Positions 14,978-24,402 of a stretch of DNA of 64,000 nt are shown here, one piece after another. Position 1 is the stretch's first letter. The number at the start of each line of letters is the position of its first letter. The stretch spans positions 1-64,000 of the forward strand of contig NZ_JXJP01000002.1 in NCBI RefSeq assembly GCF_000826645.1, written 5' to 3'. Both the position numbers and the translations under genes were made by a program. The notes under the pieces were generated by a model. The model saw nothing but the letters and a program-made list of their open reading frames with translations. It was not told the DNA's origin and made no database searches. The DNA is from Psychroserpens mesophilus. GTDB taxonomy: Bacteria > Bacteroidota > Bacteroidia > Flavobacteriales > Flavobacteriaceae.

Positions 14978-16513
14978 ATGTCAAGACCAAAATTATATTT
15001 ATTTGCAATTGGAGGTACAGGATCAAGAGTATTACGATCATTAACTATGCTTCTAGCTTCTGGAATAAAAACGAATACCGAAAAAATAATTCCTATGATT
15101 ATTGATACCGACATCAATAATGGAGATGTTGAGAAATGTAGAAATATTATAAAAAACTACAATGATATTCATAATGCTATATATAATGGCGTAAGAGAAG
15201 AAGAGAACCAAGGCGAGTTTTTTAGAACCAAAATTATGCCTCCAAAAGAGTTAAACATCAGTGGTACAGATTATGGCACACTAAAGGATATGGTGGGTTA
15301 TAATTCATTGGATGCTAAAGGTTATGATAAAACTAGAGCTCTTTTTGATTTGTTGTATAGTAATGATAATAAAAATATGCCACTTGAAAAAGGGTTTTTG
15401 GGTAATCCAAATGTTGGTAGTGTAGTGCTTAAAAATGTGGTTGAATCTGCTGTGTTTAAGGAATTTACTCAAGATTTTAGTCAAAATGATAGAATCTTTA
15501 TAATTAGCTCAATTTTTGGAGGTACTGGCGCAGCTGGGTTTCCTTTATTGATGAATGTTTTTAGAGATGAGATGAGTACTCTAAACAATGGTAATTATAT
15601 AAATAATGCTATTATAGGAGGTGTTTCTGTATTACCCTATTTTCAAGTAGATGTAGATAAATTTAATGAAGGCGAGAGTGCTATTAATTCAAGTACATTT
15701 ATTACAAAAACTAAAGCAGCATTAGCATATTACAACCGTAATTTAAAGCAGTTAGTTAATGCCATGTATTATGTTGGAGATACTCGTCAGAGTAATTATG
15801 AAAATTTTGATGGTGGTATCGAACAAAAGAATCCTTCTAACTTTATAGAACTTACAGCGGCAACTTCAATTTTAGATTTTTTGGATTATGATTCAAATGC
15901 AAATACAAAAGAAGATTTACAAGTTGAATCTAAGTTTTTTGAATTTGGTATCACTACTGATACAGGAGTTGTTGATTTAAATCATATAAAACGAGATGAT
16001 CTTAAAGAGCATTTACTACACTTTCATTATTACAATGTATATGTCTCTGATTATATGAAAGATGCATTGACGAATGAAAAATTAGCTTGGTGTAACGAAT
16101 TAAAACTTTCTAATAATTATCACAGACAGAACTTTTTTAAAGCCCTTGAAAAATTCACAACTGTACACTATTACAGATGGTTAATTGAAAATGCTCTTGA
16201 TAAACATGATAGAAGGTTTCTACCATTTGATAATTCTATTATTATTAACGAAGACGATATATTAAAAGACGTATCTGATACACTTCCAGTAAAAACGTTT
16301 GTTGATGATAAAAAACTATTCACACTTATTACAGGTATTCCTGCAAAGAATAATAGTAATTTTTTCAAGAAGGATTACATAAAATATGATGAAGAGTTTT
16401 CTAAAATAGCACAAAAAATAGTTGCCTTACAATATGGAAATACAGAACGTATGGTTCATACATTATTAAATAGAGGTGTTCGAAACATCATAGCCGATAG
16501 ATATGTATTGTAA
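14978..16513 (+). CDS. Tubulin/FtsZ-superfamily-like GTPase
   Basis: 511 residues. The N-terminal nucleotide-binding loop is LYLFAIGGTGSRVLRSL (residues 12-16). The second signature SSIFGGTGAAGFPLLMNVF (about 179-197) corresponds to the tubulin/FtsZ T4 loop GGGTG[ST]G, here GGTGAAG. IIPMIIDTDINNGDVE suits the strand and loop that follow the first helix. Large bacterial proteins of this kind are annotated 'tubulin-like' and are distinct from FtsZ and TubZ. Filament formation has not been shown to my knowledge. It is followed 27 bp later by the Hsp70/actin-like gene, so two cytoskeleton-type NTPases are co-expressed. Confidence 0.75.
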   Translation: MSRPKLYLFAIGGTGSRVLRSLTMLLASGIKTNTEKIIPMIIDTDINNGDVEKCRNIIKNYNDIHNAIYNGVREEENQGEFFRTKIMPPKELNISGTDYGTLKDMVGYNSLDAKGYDKTRALFDLLYSNDNKNMPLEKGFLGNPNVGSVVLKNVVESAVFKEFTQDFSQNDRIFIISSIFGGTGAAGFPLLMNVFRDEMSTLNNGNYINNAIIGGVSVLPYFQVDVDKFNEGESAINSSTFITKTKAALAYYNRNLKQLVNAMYYVGDTRQSNYENFDGGIEQKNPSNFIELTAATSILDFLDYDSNANTKEDLQVESKFFEFGITTDTGVVDLNHIKRDDLKEHLLHFHYYNVYVSDYMKDALTNEKLAWCNELKLSNNYHRQNFFKALEKFTTVHYYRWLIENALDKHDRRFLPFDNSIIINEDDILKDVSDTLPVKTFVDDKKLFTLITGIPAKNNSNFFKKDYIKYDEEFSKIAQKIVALQYGNTERMVHTLLNRGVRNIIADRYVL

Positions 16514-16540
16514 CAATTATAAATATTAAAATATTAAGAT

Positions 16541-19500
16541 ATGCCATATAAATTAAGTTTGATACGTGAACAACAGATTAATGACCACGGTTGGAATCAA
16601 TACGATGGTAATCCGTATAATGCAAATACCATAAAGGAAATTACCGATAACATAGGGAAAATGGAAGTTCCTGTAACGTCTATTCCTTCTCCTTTTGCTC
16701 AAATGCATCTTTTTGAAACATCTTTTGAGTTTATTAACAAAGCTTTCGAAGAATCTAATAAAGATAAAACGTCATTGGAAGGTAAAACGACATATCATAA
16801 AAATGTATCACGTTGTTTAGATATTTTTGAAATGCTTTTTCGTTTTGAAACGCTCAAATTGAAAGATCGTATTTCGGTTAAAATATGGCATGTTGATGAA
16901 CTTAAGAAAGTGGCTAAAGATCATAATCTTGGAATTAAAACATTTGCTGAAACATTACAAATTTTTATTGGTAATTATAATAGTGATAAGCGTTTTAAAA
17001 ATCAAGGTATTCTTAATGCGTTTAGTGATTTCACGCTTATATATCTTAACAATGTAATTATTGCTGGAACGTCTCCTTATACTGGGTTTTTTACTATTGG
17101 TGAAGCATTACCTCAAACGATTTTGAATGAAGACAATAGAGCATTTTTTTCAAATAACTTACCACTCTATAAGCGAAAAGGAGATTTTCAGAAATATATG
17201 AATGTGCTTTTTTTTAAAGAACCTAATTTAGTTGAATCCTTCAAAGAAGTATATGCTTACATGCAACATAGTAATAAAATTTCAGAGATTTCTGGATTAA
17301 GACATTTTGTTGGAAGCCTCTCTTCAGAAGATCAAAACCAGCTTACACAAGGTTATACTATTCTCGAAGTTAGTAATACTGAAATAACTTTTTTAAATGG
17401 AAAGGTACCTTTCTTGTGTGAAAAGTACAATAAGCAAGAAGATGAAATAATTGCTAAAAATAGTGATTACGTAATTGTTACTTCTAAGCAATTAAGGCGC
17501 CCTCCTTTGGCCCTTTCTATAAATGGAGTTAAATCAAGATGGAATTATCTTGATGGTAATTCTTTTCCTAAAGATGGAAAGACAACATCAACTAAAATTA
17601 TTGAAAAAAGAAAATTACCACAATCGGTTATTGAGTATCCTTGGATTAATAGAAATGACTTTTTATCTAAGCATCTTATCCAATTAGATTATAATGTTAA
17701 TACATCAAAATTTTGGTTGCCAGGTGGAGAAGTCAAAAATATTATACTTCCTATTGCTACAGCATATTTCGATTATTTCACAATAGATGATCTAAAAAAA
17801 CATATTACAGTTGAAAAATTAAACTTGGGAGCTATTGTTGTGACACTTAAAATACCTATCAAGGCAGATAATGGAAGAGGAACTATAAAATTTGAACGTA
17901 TTTACGATTATGTGGTTCCTGAAACCATTGATAATGATGAAAATGGAGCGGTTATTAAATCATCATTGGCTTTTGGGATTTATCCATTTTTTAAAGTGTC
18001 AGATCCTGTATTTAATGATAGATATAAAGCTTTGTCATATCATATGAAAGGCGAAGAGATAAATTATAATTTTTTACGTGAACTCATAACCGAGCCAAAC
18101 ACAACTAAAGTTGAAGCTACAGAAATATCGAGAACACGTAAAGATGAAAACTATCCAAGTGTTTCAAACTATTTAGATATTTCTTCAATTAAATATAATA
18201 GTCAAGGAGAAGTTACTTATTGTATAGATAAAGATATAACTTTTGATTTAGTTTCTGTTGCGGTTACCAACCTGGACAAAAATATTTCTTTACACGGCAT
18301 TTTACTTCCATTAATGGGAGAGCAAATACAATTGTCAGATGGGACTTCTTCTATTGCCTTCGATATTGGAACAAGTAATAGTTTTGTAGCATTTAAAACG
18401 GTTAATACTGTAGAAAACCTTTCAACCTATAAAGGGAAAGGAACAACAATTAATCCAGACTTTGTGTTACTCAATGAAGTTTCTAAAGATGGGGAACAGT
18501 ATAAAAAATATGATTTAAATAAAATTAAGCCCATTTATGGAGCAGTACAAGATGCTGAATTTTTACCGAGTGTTATTGGTGACGAATCTCCATTTAAATT
18601 CCCAATTCGCTCTATTATAAATATAGATAACGACACAAAACCCGAACAACCAGGTAATATAAACATCTTATCAAATGCCAATATACCTTTTGCATTTGGG
18701 CATAGTAGTTTAAGGTATGAATATGACTTTACACATTCTAATATAAAATGGGGAGTTACAGATAGTAATAATAACTCTGCTCAAAATAAACTGCACGGTT
18801 TTATAGAACAATTAGCTTGGATGGGTAGAAATAAACTATTGAGCGAAGGTTATAACCCTAGAGCAACCAATGTGATATGGTTTAAGCCTTTAAGTATGAG
18901 TACTAATCAAATGACAGTATTCAATAGTATTTGGCAAGAACTCTTTGCGACTTATTACAGCAAATCTGAAAACTATAAAAATTTAGTTTCAGTAACAGAG
19001 TCTTGGGCACCATACTATAGTTATCCTAACGATTTTGGGTCTGGAAAAGTATTTATGAACTTAGACATTGGTGGAGGTACCACAGATTTAATTGTATTTG
19101 AAAATGAAAAACCTACTCTAACAACATCATTTCGATTTGCAGGAAATAGTTTGTTTGAATCCAGAAATAGTAATAAACCATTTGACAATGGTTTTGTTAC
19201 GCGTTATGAGACAGCTATGCTCAAATATTTTGGTGAAGATTTAAAGAAAAAAGAAACCGTTAAGTATATTAAAAACTCAAATGGATTACAGTCTACGGAT
19301 TTGTTGAGCTATTTTTTTAATTACAAAGAATTTGGCAAAAAACTAGCAATGGATAGTGAGTTTAAATTATTGTTTTTAATTCATAATTCTGCAATTTTTT
19401 ATCACTCTTGTCAAATGCTTAAAATGATTTATTGTAAAGATTTACCAACCTATATAGGGCTAAGTGGTAATGGAGCAAAACTCATGGAGGTCACCAATGG

Positions 19501-20101
19501 TACTTCAGATTTAAACAGAAGAAATGGAATTTCAAAACTAGGGTCACTTATTTTAAAACAAGTTTTTAGTTTGGATAAACTACATCAAATAGAGATTCAA
19601 ATTCTAAAAAACCCAAAAGAGTCAACTGCAATTGGTGGCATAGATGGATTAAAAAACATAAAAGATAAGAGTGAAGCTGACATAGAGAATTATTATATCT
19701 CTGTTGGTACTGAAAATGATTTGATTAAAAATAATGACGCAATTCAGAAGCAAGCATTTAAATATGTGAATTTTCTACAAGAAGAAAATTCGACTATTGA
19801 CAATGTAACCGACAATGTCGTTGGATTTTTCACCTATTTTTTCGAAAAATTATGGTTTGAAGCAGATTTTGTTCAAAATTTTGGTGTAGATAAAGCTTAC
19901 AATACTAATAAATTGAAAAACTTTTTTACTGATAGAACTAAGATTAGTGATACTATACGTCAAACAGTACATCACAAAGTAAATATCGAAAAGGAAACAC
20001 CTTTAAATGACACTCTATTTTTTGAAGCTATAAAGGCATACTTATATGCATTTTCAAAGTATATCGTTACAGATAAAATTAATCAATATAAAGGTGCTTA
20101 A
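16541..20101 (+). CDS. Large Hsp70/actin-like ATPase with unique N-terminal region
   Basis: 1186 residues. The C-terminal half has the actin/Hsp70 ATPase signatures in order: phosphate-1 IAFDIGTSNSFVAFK (Asp608), phosphate-2 FMNLDIGGGTTDLIVF (Asp842), and adenosine loop TYIGLSGNGAKLM (Gly973-Gly978). About 600 residues precede it and match nothing I know. They include helical segments and strand-rich parts such as LNLGAIVVTLKIPIKADNG. There is no membrane segment, so it is cytoplasmic. Length is about twice that of DnaK, and the usual substrate-binding domain is missing at the C-terminus. Together with the tubulin-like gene it is the core of the operon. Confidence 0.8.
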   Translation: MPYKLSLIREQQINDHGWNQYDGNPYNANTIKEITDNIGKMEVPVTSIPSPFAQMHLFETSFEFINKAFEESNKDKTSLEGKTTYHKNVSRCLDIFEMLFRFETLKLKDRISVKIWHVDELKKVAKDHNLGIKTFAETLQIFIGNYNSDKRFKNQGILNAFSDFTLIYLNNVIIAGTSPYTGFFTIGEALPQTILNEDNRAFFSNNLPLYKRKGDFQKYMNVLFFKEPNLVESFKEVYAYMQHSNKISEISGLRHFVGSLSSEDQNQLTQGYTILEVSNTEITFLNGKVPFLCEKYNKQEDEIIAKNSDYVIVTSKQLRRPPLALSINGVKSRWNYLDGNSFPKDGKTTSTKIIEKRKLPQSVIEYPWINRNDFLSKHLIQLDYNVNTSKFWLPGGEVKNIILPIATAYFDYFTIDDLKKHITVEKLNLGAIVVTLKIPIKADNGRGTIKFERIYDYVVPETIDNDENGAVIKSSLAFGIYPFFKVSDPVFNDRYKALSYHMKGEEINYNFLRELITEPNTTKVEATEISRTRKDENYPSVSNYLDISSIKYNSQGEVTYCIDKDITFDLVSVAVTNLDKNISLHGILLPLMGEQIQLSDGTSSIAFDIGTSNSFVAFKTVNTVENLSTYKGKGTTINPDFVLLNEVSKDGEQYKKYDLNKIKPIYGAVQDAEFLPSVIGDESPFKFPIRSIINIDNDTKPEQPGNINILSNANIPFAFGHSSLRYEYDFTHSNIKWGVTDSNNNSAQNKLHGFIEQLAWMGRNKLLSEGYNPRATNVIWFKPLSMSTNQMTVFNSIWQELFATYYSKSENYKNLVSVTESWAPYYSYPNDFGSGKVFMNLDIGGGTTDLIVFENEKPTLTTSFRFAGNSLFESRNSNKPFDNGFVTRYETAMLKYFGEDLKKKETVKYIKNSNGLQSTDLLSYFFNYKEFGKKLAMDSEFKLLFLIHNSAIFYHSCQMLKMIYCKDLPTYIGLSGNGAKLMEVTNGTSDLNRRNGISKLGSLILKQVFSLDKLHQIEIQILKNPKESTAIGGIDGLKNIKDKSEADIENYYISVGTENDLIKNNDAIQKQAFKYVNFLQEENSTIDNVTDNVVGFFTYFFEKLWFEADFVQNFGVDKAYNTNKLKNFFTDRTKISDTIRQTVHHKVNIEKETPLNDTLFFEAIKAYLYAFSKYIVTDKINQYKGA

Positions 20102-20102
20102 A

Positions 20103-21764
20103 ATGTTTCGAAAAGTCATACAACATAGCTTTTTAGCATTAGTAATTCTATTACTAGTATCTAGCTGTAGTGATAACAATAATGCTTACGATGAAAACAA
20201 TGATAATCAGAATGAAGAATCTATTGAAAATGTTTACTCTGAAGAAGACTTCTTAGAATTAAATAAGAATGAGATAATAGCATTCTATGACAATATAGGT
20301 TTTGAAATTATTGATCTTATACTTGAAGATAGAGTATATGAAAAAAATGGTAATATAAGACAACTAAAAGGAGTCGCTTTAGATGATTATCCTAGGAGAT
20401 TGAATGACAGTATGAACGAAAAAAAAGTGAAACTTTACTCTGAACGATTAATTGAATTTAGAAATGGATTTATTGACTCTATTTCTAATGAAACTATCCT
20501 TGAGGATTTTATAAACTCTAAAGATATGTTATTGCAGAGTTCTTTTTTCAATGATACCATTATTGGTTTAGATACTGAAAGATTAACTAGAAAAGATAAG
20601 CCTAAGTATATTTCGCTGGTTGACATCATTAATAAAAATGCTGATGAAGCTATCACAAGGCTTTCAGAGATTAAGAATCAACCAATAATTGAATCTAATG
20701 CTAATGATGCATTAAGAATAGAAAAACAAGATGTTTTTAATGAAAAAATGAAAACAAAAGAGAATTCTTTAATATGGATTTCTTTATTAGGAGTTAGTGT
20801 ATTAATTAATATTTTTCAATTCGTTTTTTTTAGAAAAAACATCAAAGATATAAAAGAGCAATCTAACAATAATCAAAATAAGTATCTAAAAGAGAATACA
20901 AAAGAATATAAAAGAAGTTCTCAAGAGAATTTAGCCACATCAATACCTGCAAAGCTTAAAAGAGATAGAGTAAAAGAAATAATAAACGAAGCATATAATA
21001 ATATGCAACAATTATTATCTGATAAATATCATCAAGATTGTGTTATGTTAATTTCTGATCAATTGAATAGTTATAGGTCTAAAGCTATAGATGGTTTAAA
21101 CTCAATATCGTTTCATAATCAATTAGAAGTAGAAAAAAAGGTTAAACCAATAATAGACGAGCACCAATCAATTTTAGAGCGTGAATTAGAGATTTGCATT
21201 CCGAAATCTAAAGCAGAGATTGATATTAAAAATACTGTCAAAAGAGAAAACTTCATCGAGGTTGCAAATATTGAATTACTATCAGAAGATGAGATTAATT
21301 CAATAATTCAACAGATGAAACAGATAACCTTTTTGGATCTAACTCCTACTATTAATAAAAATCAATTAGCTGCTAAGATTGATGAACTTGAAGAGAATAT
21401 AATAGAAGCACTACAAAAAAAGATTAAAGATAACTTAGTATACTACTTCCCTTTTACTGATGCTAATGGCAGTCTTGACGATGAAAAAAAGACCAAAGCA
21501 ATTGAAAGGGATAGTGCCATTAAATTGTCTATTAATAATGAAGATATGTCTAAAGCAACATTTACACTACTGTATGAAGAAGATGATATGATGCAAGCTG
21601 GCATTATGAGTTATGATTCTTTTCTAGTTCCGATATGTGAATTAAAAAGTGAAGATTTTAATAGTACTGGAACAAGAATAGAGCAGACTGGTGATGACGG
21701 TACAATGGAGTTGGAAGATGGTTATTGGAAAGTAAAAAACAAACTACCTATAAAAGTAATCTAA
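20103..21764 (+). CDS. Lipoprotein with internal transmembrane helix and cytoplasmic helical domain
   Basis: 553 residues from the ATG at 20103, 1 bp after the ATPase stop; an in-frame ATG at 20046 would bury the lipobox. The signal LALVILLLVSSC gives lipidated Cys22. About 200 mostly acidic residues follow, then a second membrane helix (SLIWISLLGVSVLINIFQF, about 222-243). The remaining 310 residues are coiled-coil-prone (KRDRVKEIINEAYNNMQQLL) and end with a compact domain. The predicted topology is unusual: lipid anchor and first domain outside, C-terminal domain in the cytoplasm. It could couple the VWA-like lipoprotein to the NTPases. No family recognised. Confidence 0.65.
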   Translation: MFRKVIQHSFLALVILLLVSSCSDNNNAYDENNDNQNEESIENVYSEEDFLELNKNEIIAFYDNIGFEIIDLILEDRVYEKNGNIRQLKGVALDDYPRRLNDSMNEKKVKLYSERLIEFRNGFIDSISNETILEDFINSKDMLLQSSFFNDTIIGLDTERLTRKDKPKYISLVDIINKNADEAITRLSEIKNQPIIESNANDALRIEKQDVFNEKMKTKENSLIWISLLGVSVLINIFQFVFFRKNIKDIKEQSNNNQNKYLKENTKEYKRSSQENLATSIPAKLKRDRVKEIINEAYNNMQQLLSDKYHQDCVMLISDQLNSYRSKAIDGLNSISFHNQLEVEKKVKPIIDEHQSILERELEICIPKSKAEIDIKNTVKRENFIEVANIELLSEDEINSIIQQMKQITFLDLTPTINKNQLAAKIDELEENIIEALQKKIKDNLVYYFPFTDANGSLDDEKKTKAIERDSAIKLSINNEDMSKATFTLLYEEDDMMQAGIMSYDSFLVPICELKSEDFNSTGTRIEQTGDDGTMELEDGYWKVKNKLPIKVI

Positions 21765-21767
21765 ATT

Positions 21768-22586
21768 ATGATCTATCTAGTTGTTGTACTCATTATTAGT
21801 CACTTTGTGGTATTATATTATATTAATAGCTTTATTAAAGCCTATAAACTCAATAATCATAACTATTTGACTAGAGAGTTAAAAAAATTAGAGGCTCTGT
21901 TTTTGGAAGGGCTTGTTAACATTGATAGTGGCGTAAATCTTCTCACTGAAAAATCAGTACAGTCGTTTGAGAAATTAAAATTAGAAAACATAAATTTTAT
22001 AAGAGCACATAAATCGAGTTTTAATGATGTAACTAGCTTTATACAAAATGATTATAGATCACTAACCCAATCATTAGAAAAGAACAATGATTTATTAGTA
22101 ACTCTTTTACAAAAAACAGAAGAAAATATCACAAAAAATATAGAACTGAAACCATTATTAATAAATAGTAATGATGAATTGGAAAAGATTTACAGTAAAA
22201 TAAAGATGCTAATCACAAATTATGAAAAAAGCATCAATGATATTCAAGACGAAATGGAAAGTTCGCTTAATGTTATCGAAAGTACTTTGGAAGGTAAAAT
22301 AAAACAGTTGGCTACAAGTGGAGAAAAAACAATCCGCGAATCTATTGAGAACAGTAAAACTACAATTACCAAAATAACTGAAGAAACCAATAACGGACTC
22401 AAAAAAGTTTTAAAGGAGAATCAAATAAAGGTACTTACTGAGAAAGTTGAAACTATTGATAGTGAGTTTAAAAGTAGTATAGAGGAAGTAATGTTATCTA
22501 TTAATGGATTAGATGAAATGTTTTTTAATAAACTAAAAGAATACAACGACAAAGAAGGAAATAAGAAAGGTTTTTTTGGATTTTAG
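21768..22586 (+). CDS. N-terminally anchored coiled-coil protein
   Basis: 272 residues. One N-terminal transmembrane helix (IYLVVVLIISHFVVLYYI) is followed by long helices with heptad character (YEKSINDIQDEMESSLNVIE, KTTITKITEETNNGLKKVL). Its architecture recalls RmuC- or MCP-like stalks but without their domains. It starts 3 bp after the upstream stop. It is probably a cytoplasmic or periplasmic spacer of the assembly; orientation is undecided. Confidence 0.65.
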   Translation: MIYLVVVLIISHFVVLYYINSFIKAYKLNNHNYLTRELKKLEALFLEGLVNIDSGVNLLTEKSVQSFEKLKLENINFIRAHKSSFNDVTSFIQNDYRSLTQSLEKNNDLLVTLLQKTEENITKNIELKPLLINSNDELEKIYSKIKMLITNYEKSINDIQDEMESSLNVIESTLEGKIKQLATSGEKTIRESIENSKTTITKITEETNNGLKKVLKENQIKVLTEKVETIDSEFKSSIEEVMLSINGLDEMFFNKLKEYNDKEGNKKGFFGF

Positions 22587-22595
22587 AATAAAATT

Positions 22596-22997
22596 ATGTT
22601 TAGGAAAATTTTAATACTGTTGTTATTGTTTTGTCTTGTTTTGAATTCTTGTTCTTCAAAGTAAAAAAGCAATCATACTATACAAATGATTCTTGAATCA
22701 CAATTTAAATATGCGTCTAATAAATTTTATCCACTAGCCGATTTTAATGTTCTAGAGACTACTTCATTAATGAATTATTCAATAAACCATATTGATGATA
22801 CATCAGGCCAGATTATTTTGCTTTCAAGTAGACCTTATAATGAAGGACAGAAAATAAGAGGTTTAAAAATCAAGTATATAAGATTCTATGGTGATTCTAA
22901 TGAAACTATTGGGTTATTGGTAGATGAGGAAAGTAGTAAAATCGTAGATAGATATGGTTCGATATTGATTAACACAATTATGGAATTATCTTTTTAA
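22596..22997 (+). pseudogene. Small lipoprotein gene interrupted by an in-frame TAA just after the lipobox
   Basis: The frame opens with MFRKILILLLLFCLVLNSCSSK, a complete lipoprotein signal with Cys19, then TAA at 22662-22664. The same frame continues without another stop for 111 codons: KSNHTIQMILESQFKYASNK and on to TIMELSF. An internal ATG at 22686 could express residues without the signal. The restored product would be about 133 residues and would fit as the last lipoprotein of the operon; it starts 9 bp after the previous stop. The stop is followed by an A-run, so a nonsense change or sequencing error are both possible. Confidence 0.65.
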
Positions 22998-23041
22998 AGA
23001 TAATTTTAAAACCATCTAAAAAAAGTTAAAGATTATTCAAT

Positions 23042-23214
23042 GTGAAAAATTTGCGTCATATTTATCATTAGGTTTATTGACTAATTTGTTTATTTCTCTA
23101 GAGATTGTAGATCGAGATCTATTGAGTTGTTTAGCGATATAAGCTTTGGATCTATTTCGTTTAAAAGTGTCTCAATAATGACTCTTTCTTTTAAGATAAG
23201 TCTCCTATGTTTTT
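23042..23214 (-). pseudogene. Remnant of an IS30-type transposase N-terminus (frameshifted)
   Basis: Reading the minus strand from 23214: KKHRRLILKERVIIETLLNE, then after a one-base shift RSKAYIAKQLNRSRSTISRE and INKLVNKPNDKYDAN. This is the helix-turn-helix region at the start of IS30-family transposases (R-L-x-x-x-E-R-x-x-I ... I-A-x-x-L-x-R-S-x-S-T-I-S-R-E-I ... Y-x-A). No catalytic part or inverted repeats are visible nearby. The rest of 22998-23540 holds only a doubtful 36-codon ORF (23329-23439). Confidence 0.7.
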
Positions 23215-23540
23215 TTACTTACATTATAACAAATCTATTAATTTAGATTTGTTGCGTTAAGTTATTGAATAGAGCTAATTGACTCTAAAATAATTACGAC
23301 CTGTATAAATAACACAAATATTTCAGATATGTTTTATAATTTATTTGGTAATGATAGTGATTGTATTAAAACAATTGATTTTGAAAGGCTAGAAATGAAT
23401 AATGGCACCATTGTAAAGCAAATAAAATTTTCTTTCTAGAAAGAGGAGAGATTTTTCTTTGATTAATAGACAATAATAAGCAGTCATTATATCACCAAAA
23501 AATGATTTAGTGATTGATACTTCGTATAATATAATTTACC

Positions 23541-24356
23541 TTAGTTAAGCTTGAATTCAAAATAGACTGGAAGATGGTCAGATAATTTCCGAGCGTTTTC
23601 GATTTGATCACACACCAATACAAAATCTATTACACCAGATTTTATTTTTGAAATATCCTTAGAGTAGTATAAGTTATCAATATTATAATTAAGATAATTG
23701 CCGTTTTCACATTTTTTTTTAAGTGTTGTTTTTTTATTATATAAGGCTGGTAAATATGCATTATTTATGAAGTTTTTAAAAGCATCATCGCTTTCATTGA
23801 TATTAAAATCACCAGCCAATAATAATGGAGAATCTTTAAAATTAGAAGTAATGTAATTTGTCAGTACTTTTATTTCTGGTCTTGGGTTTTTTGAATAAGG
23901 AATAGAATGATAATTTATTATAGTGAAGCTTTTTTCATTTATAAAAAAATCTACTAATAACGGCTCTCGTTCTATTACATCTTGCAATTCTTTTAGGAGT
24001 CTACCTCTGTTTTTTATCTTTATAAACTTTGTCTTCCAAATAAAAGCATACCGTTCAGTCATATATTTTGAACTAATTGTTGGGTCACTAACTATATAAT
24101 CCCATTTAGCTCCTTTTCTATTCAAAATGTCACTTAATTTCGCAACAGCCTGTGCACCACCATAACCAGCTACAACCTCCTGTAGAGCTACTATATCTGC
24201 ATTTTTAATGATATCTGCAATTTTTTCTAATTCTTCACTATTTTTACTCCTTCCAAAATCTTTTATATTCCATGAGATAATTTTAATTGGATCATTTTGT
24301 GATAGAATTATTATTGACTGAAATAAGAATAAAAGAAAAATAAAATAGCGTTTCAT
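23541..24356 (-). CDS. Exported endonuclease/exonuclease/phosphatase-family protein
   Basis: 271 residues with signal peptide (FIFLLFLFQSIIILSQ). The DNase I-like catalytic set is present: IKIISWNIKDFG (Asn), DIVALQEV (Glu), LLLAGDFNINESDD (Asp/Asn), SGVIDFVLV and KLSDHLPVYFEF (Asp-His). This superfamily cleaves phosphodiesters in DNA, RNA, inositol phosphates or lipids; the short length and lack of extra domains suit a secreted DNase-like enzyme. Substrate cannot be inferred. A copy of the 16-bp operator lies 47 bp before the start codon, tying the gene to the kinase/regulator locus. Confidence 0.85.
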   Translation of the reverse strand: MKRYFIFLLFLFQSIIILSQNDPIKIISWNIKDFGRSKNSEELEKIADIIKNADIVALQEVVAGYGGAQAVAKLSDILNRKGAKWDYIVSDPTISSKYMTERYAFIWKTKFIKIKNRGRLLKELQDVIEREPLLVDFFINEKSFTIINYHSIPYSKNPRPEIKVLTNYITSNFKDSPLLLAGDFNINESDDAFKNFINNAYLPALYNKKTTLKKKCENGNYLNYNIDNLYYSKDISKIKSGVIDFVLVCDQIENARKLSDHLPVYFEFKLN

Positions 24357-24402
24357 ATATTTTTTGATTTAGGTGTAAAATATATAAAATTAAATTTTTG
24401 TA

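Noticed and set aside
23329-23439. 36-codon ORF MFYNLFGNDSDCIKTIDFER...
   Set aside because: Next to degraded sequence, no recognisable domain, no promoter; perhaps a gene fragment but not supportable as a gene.
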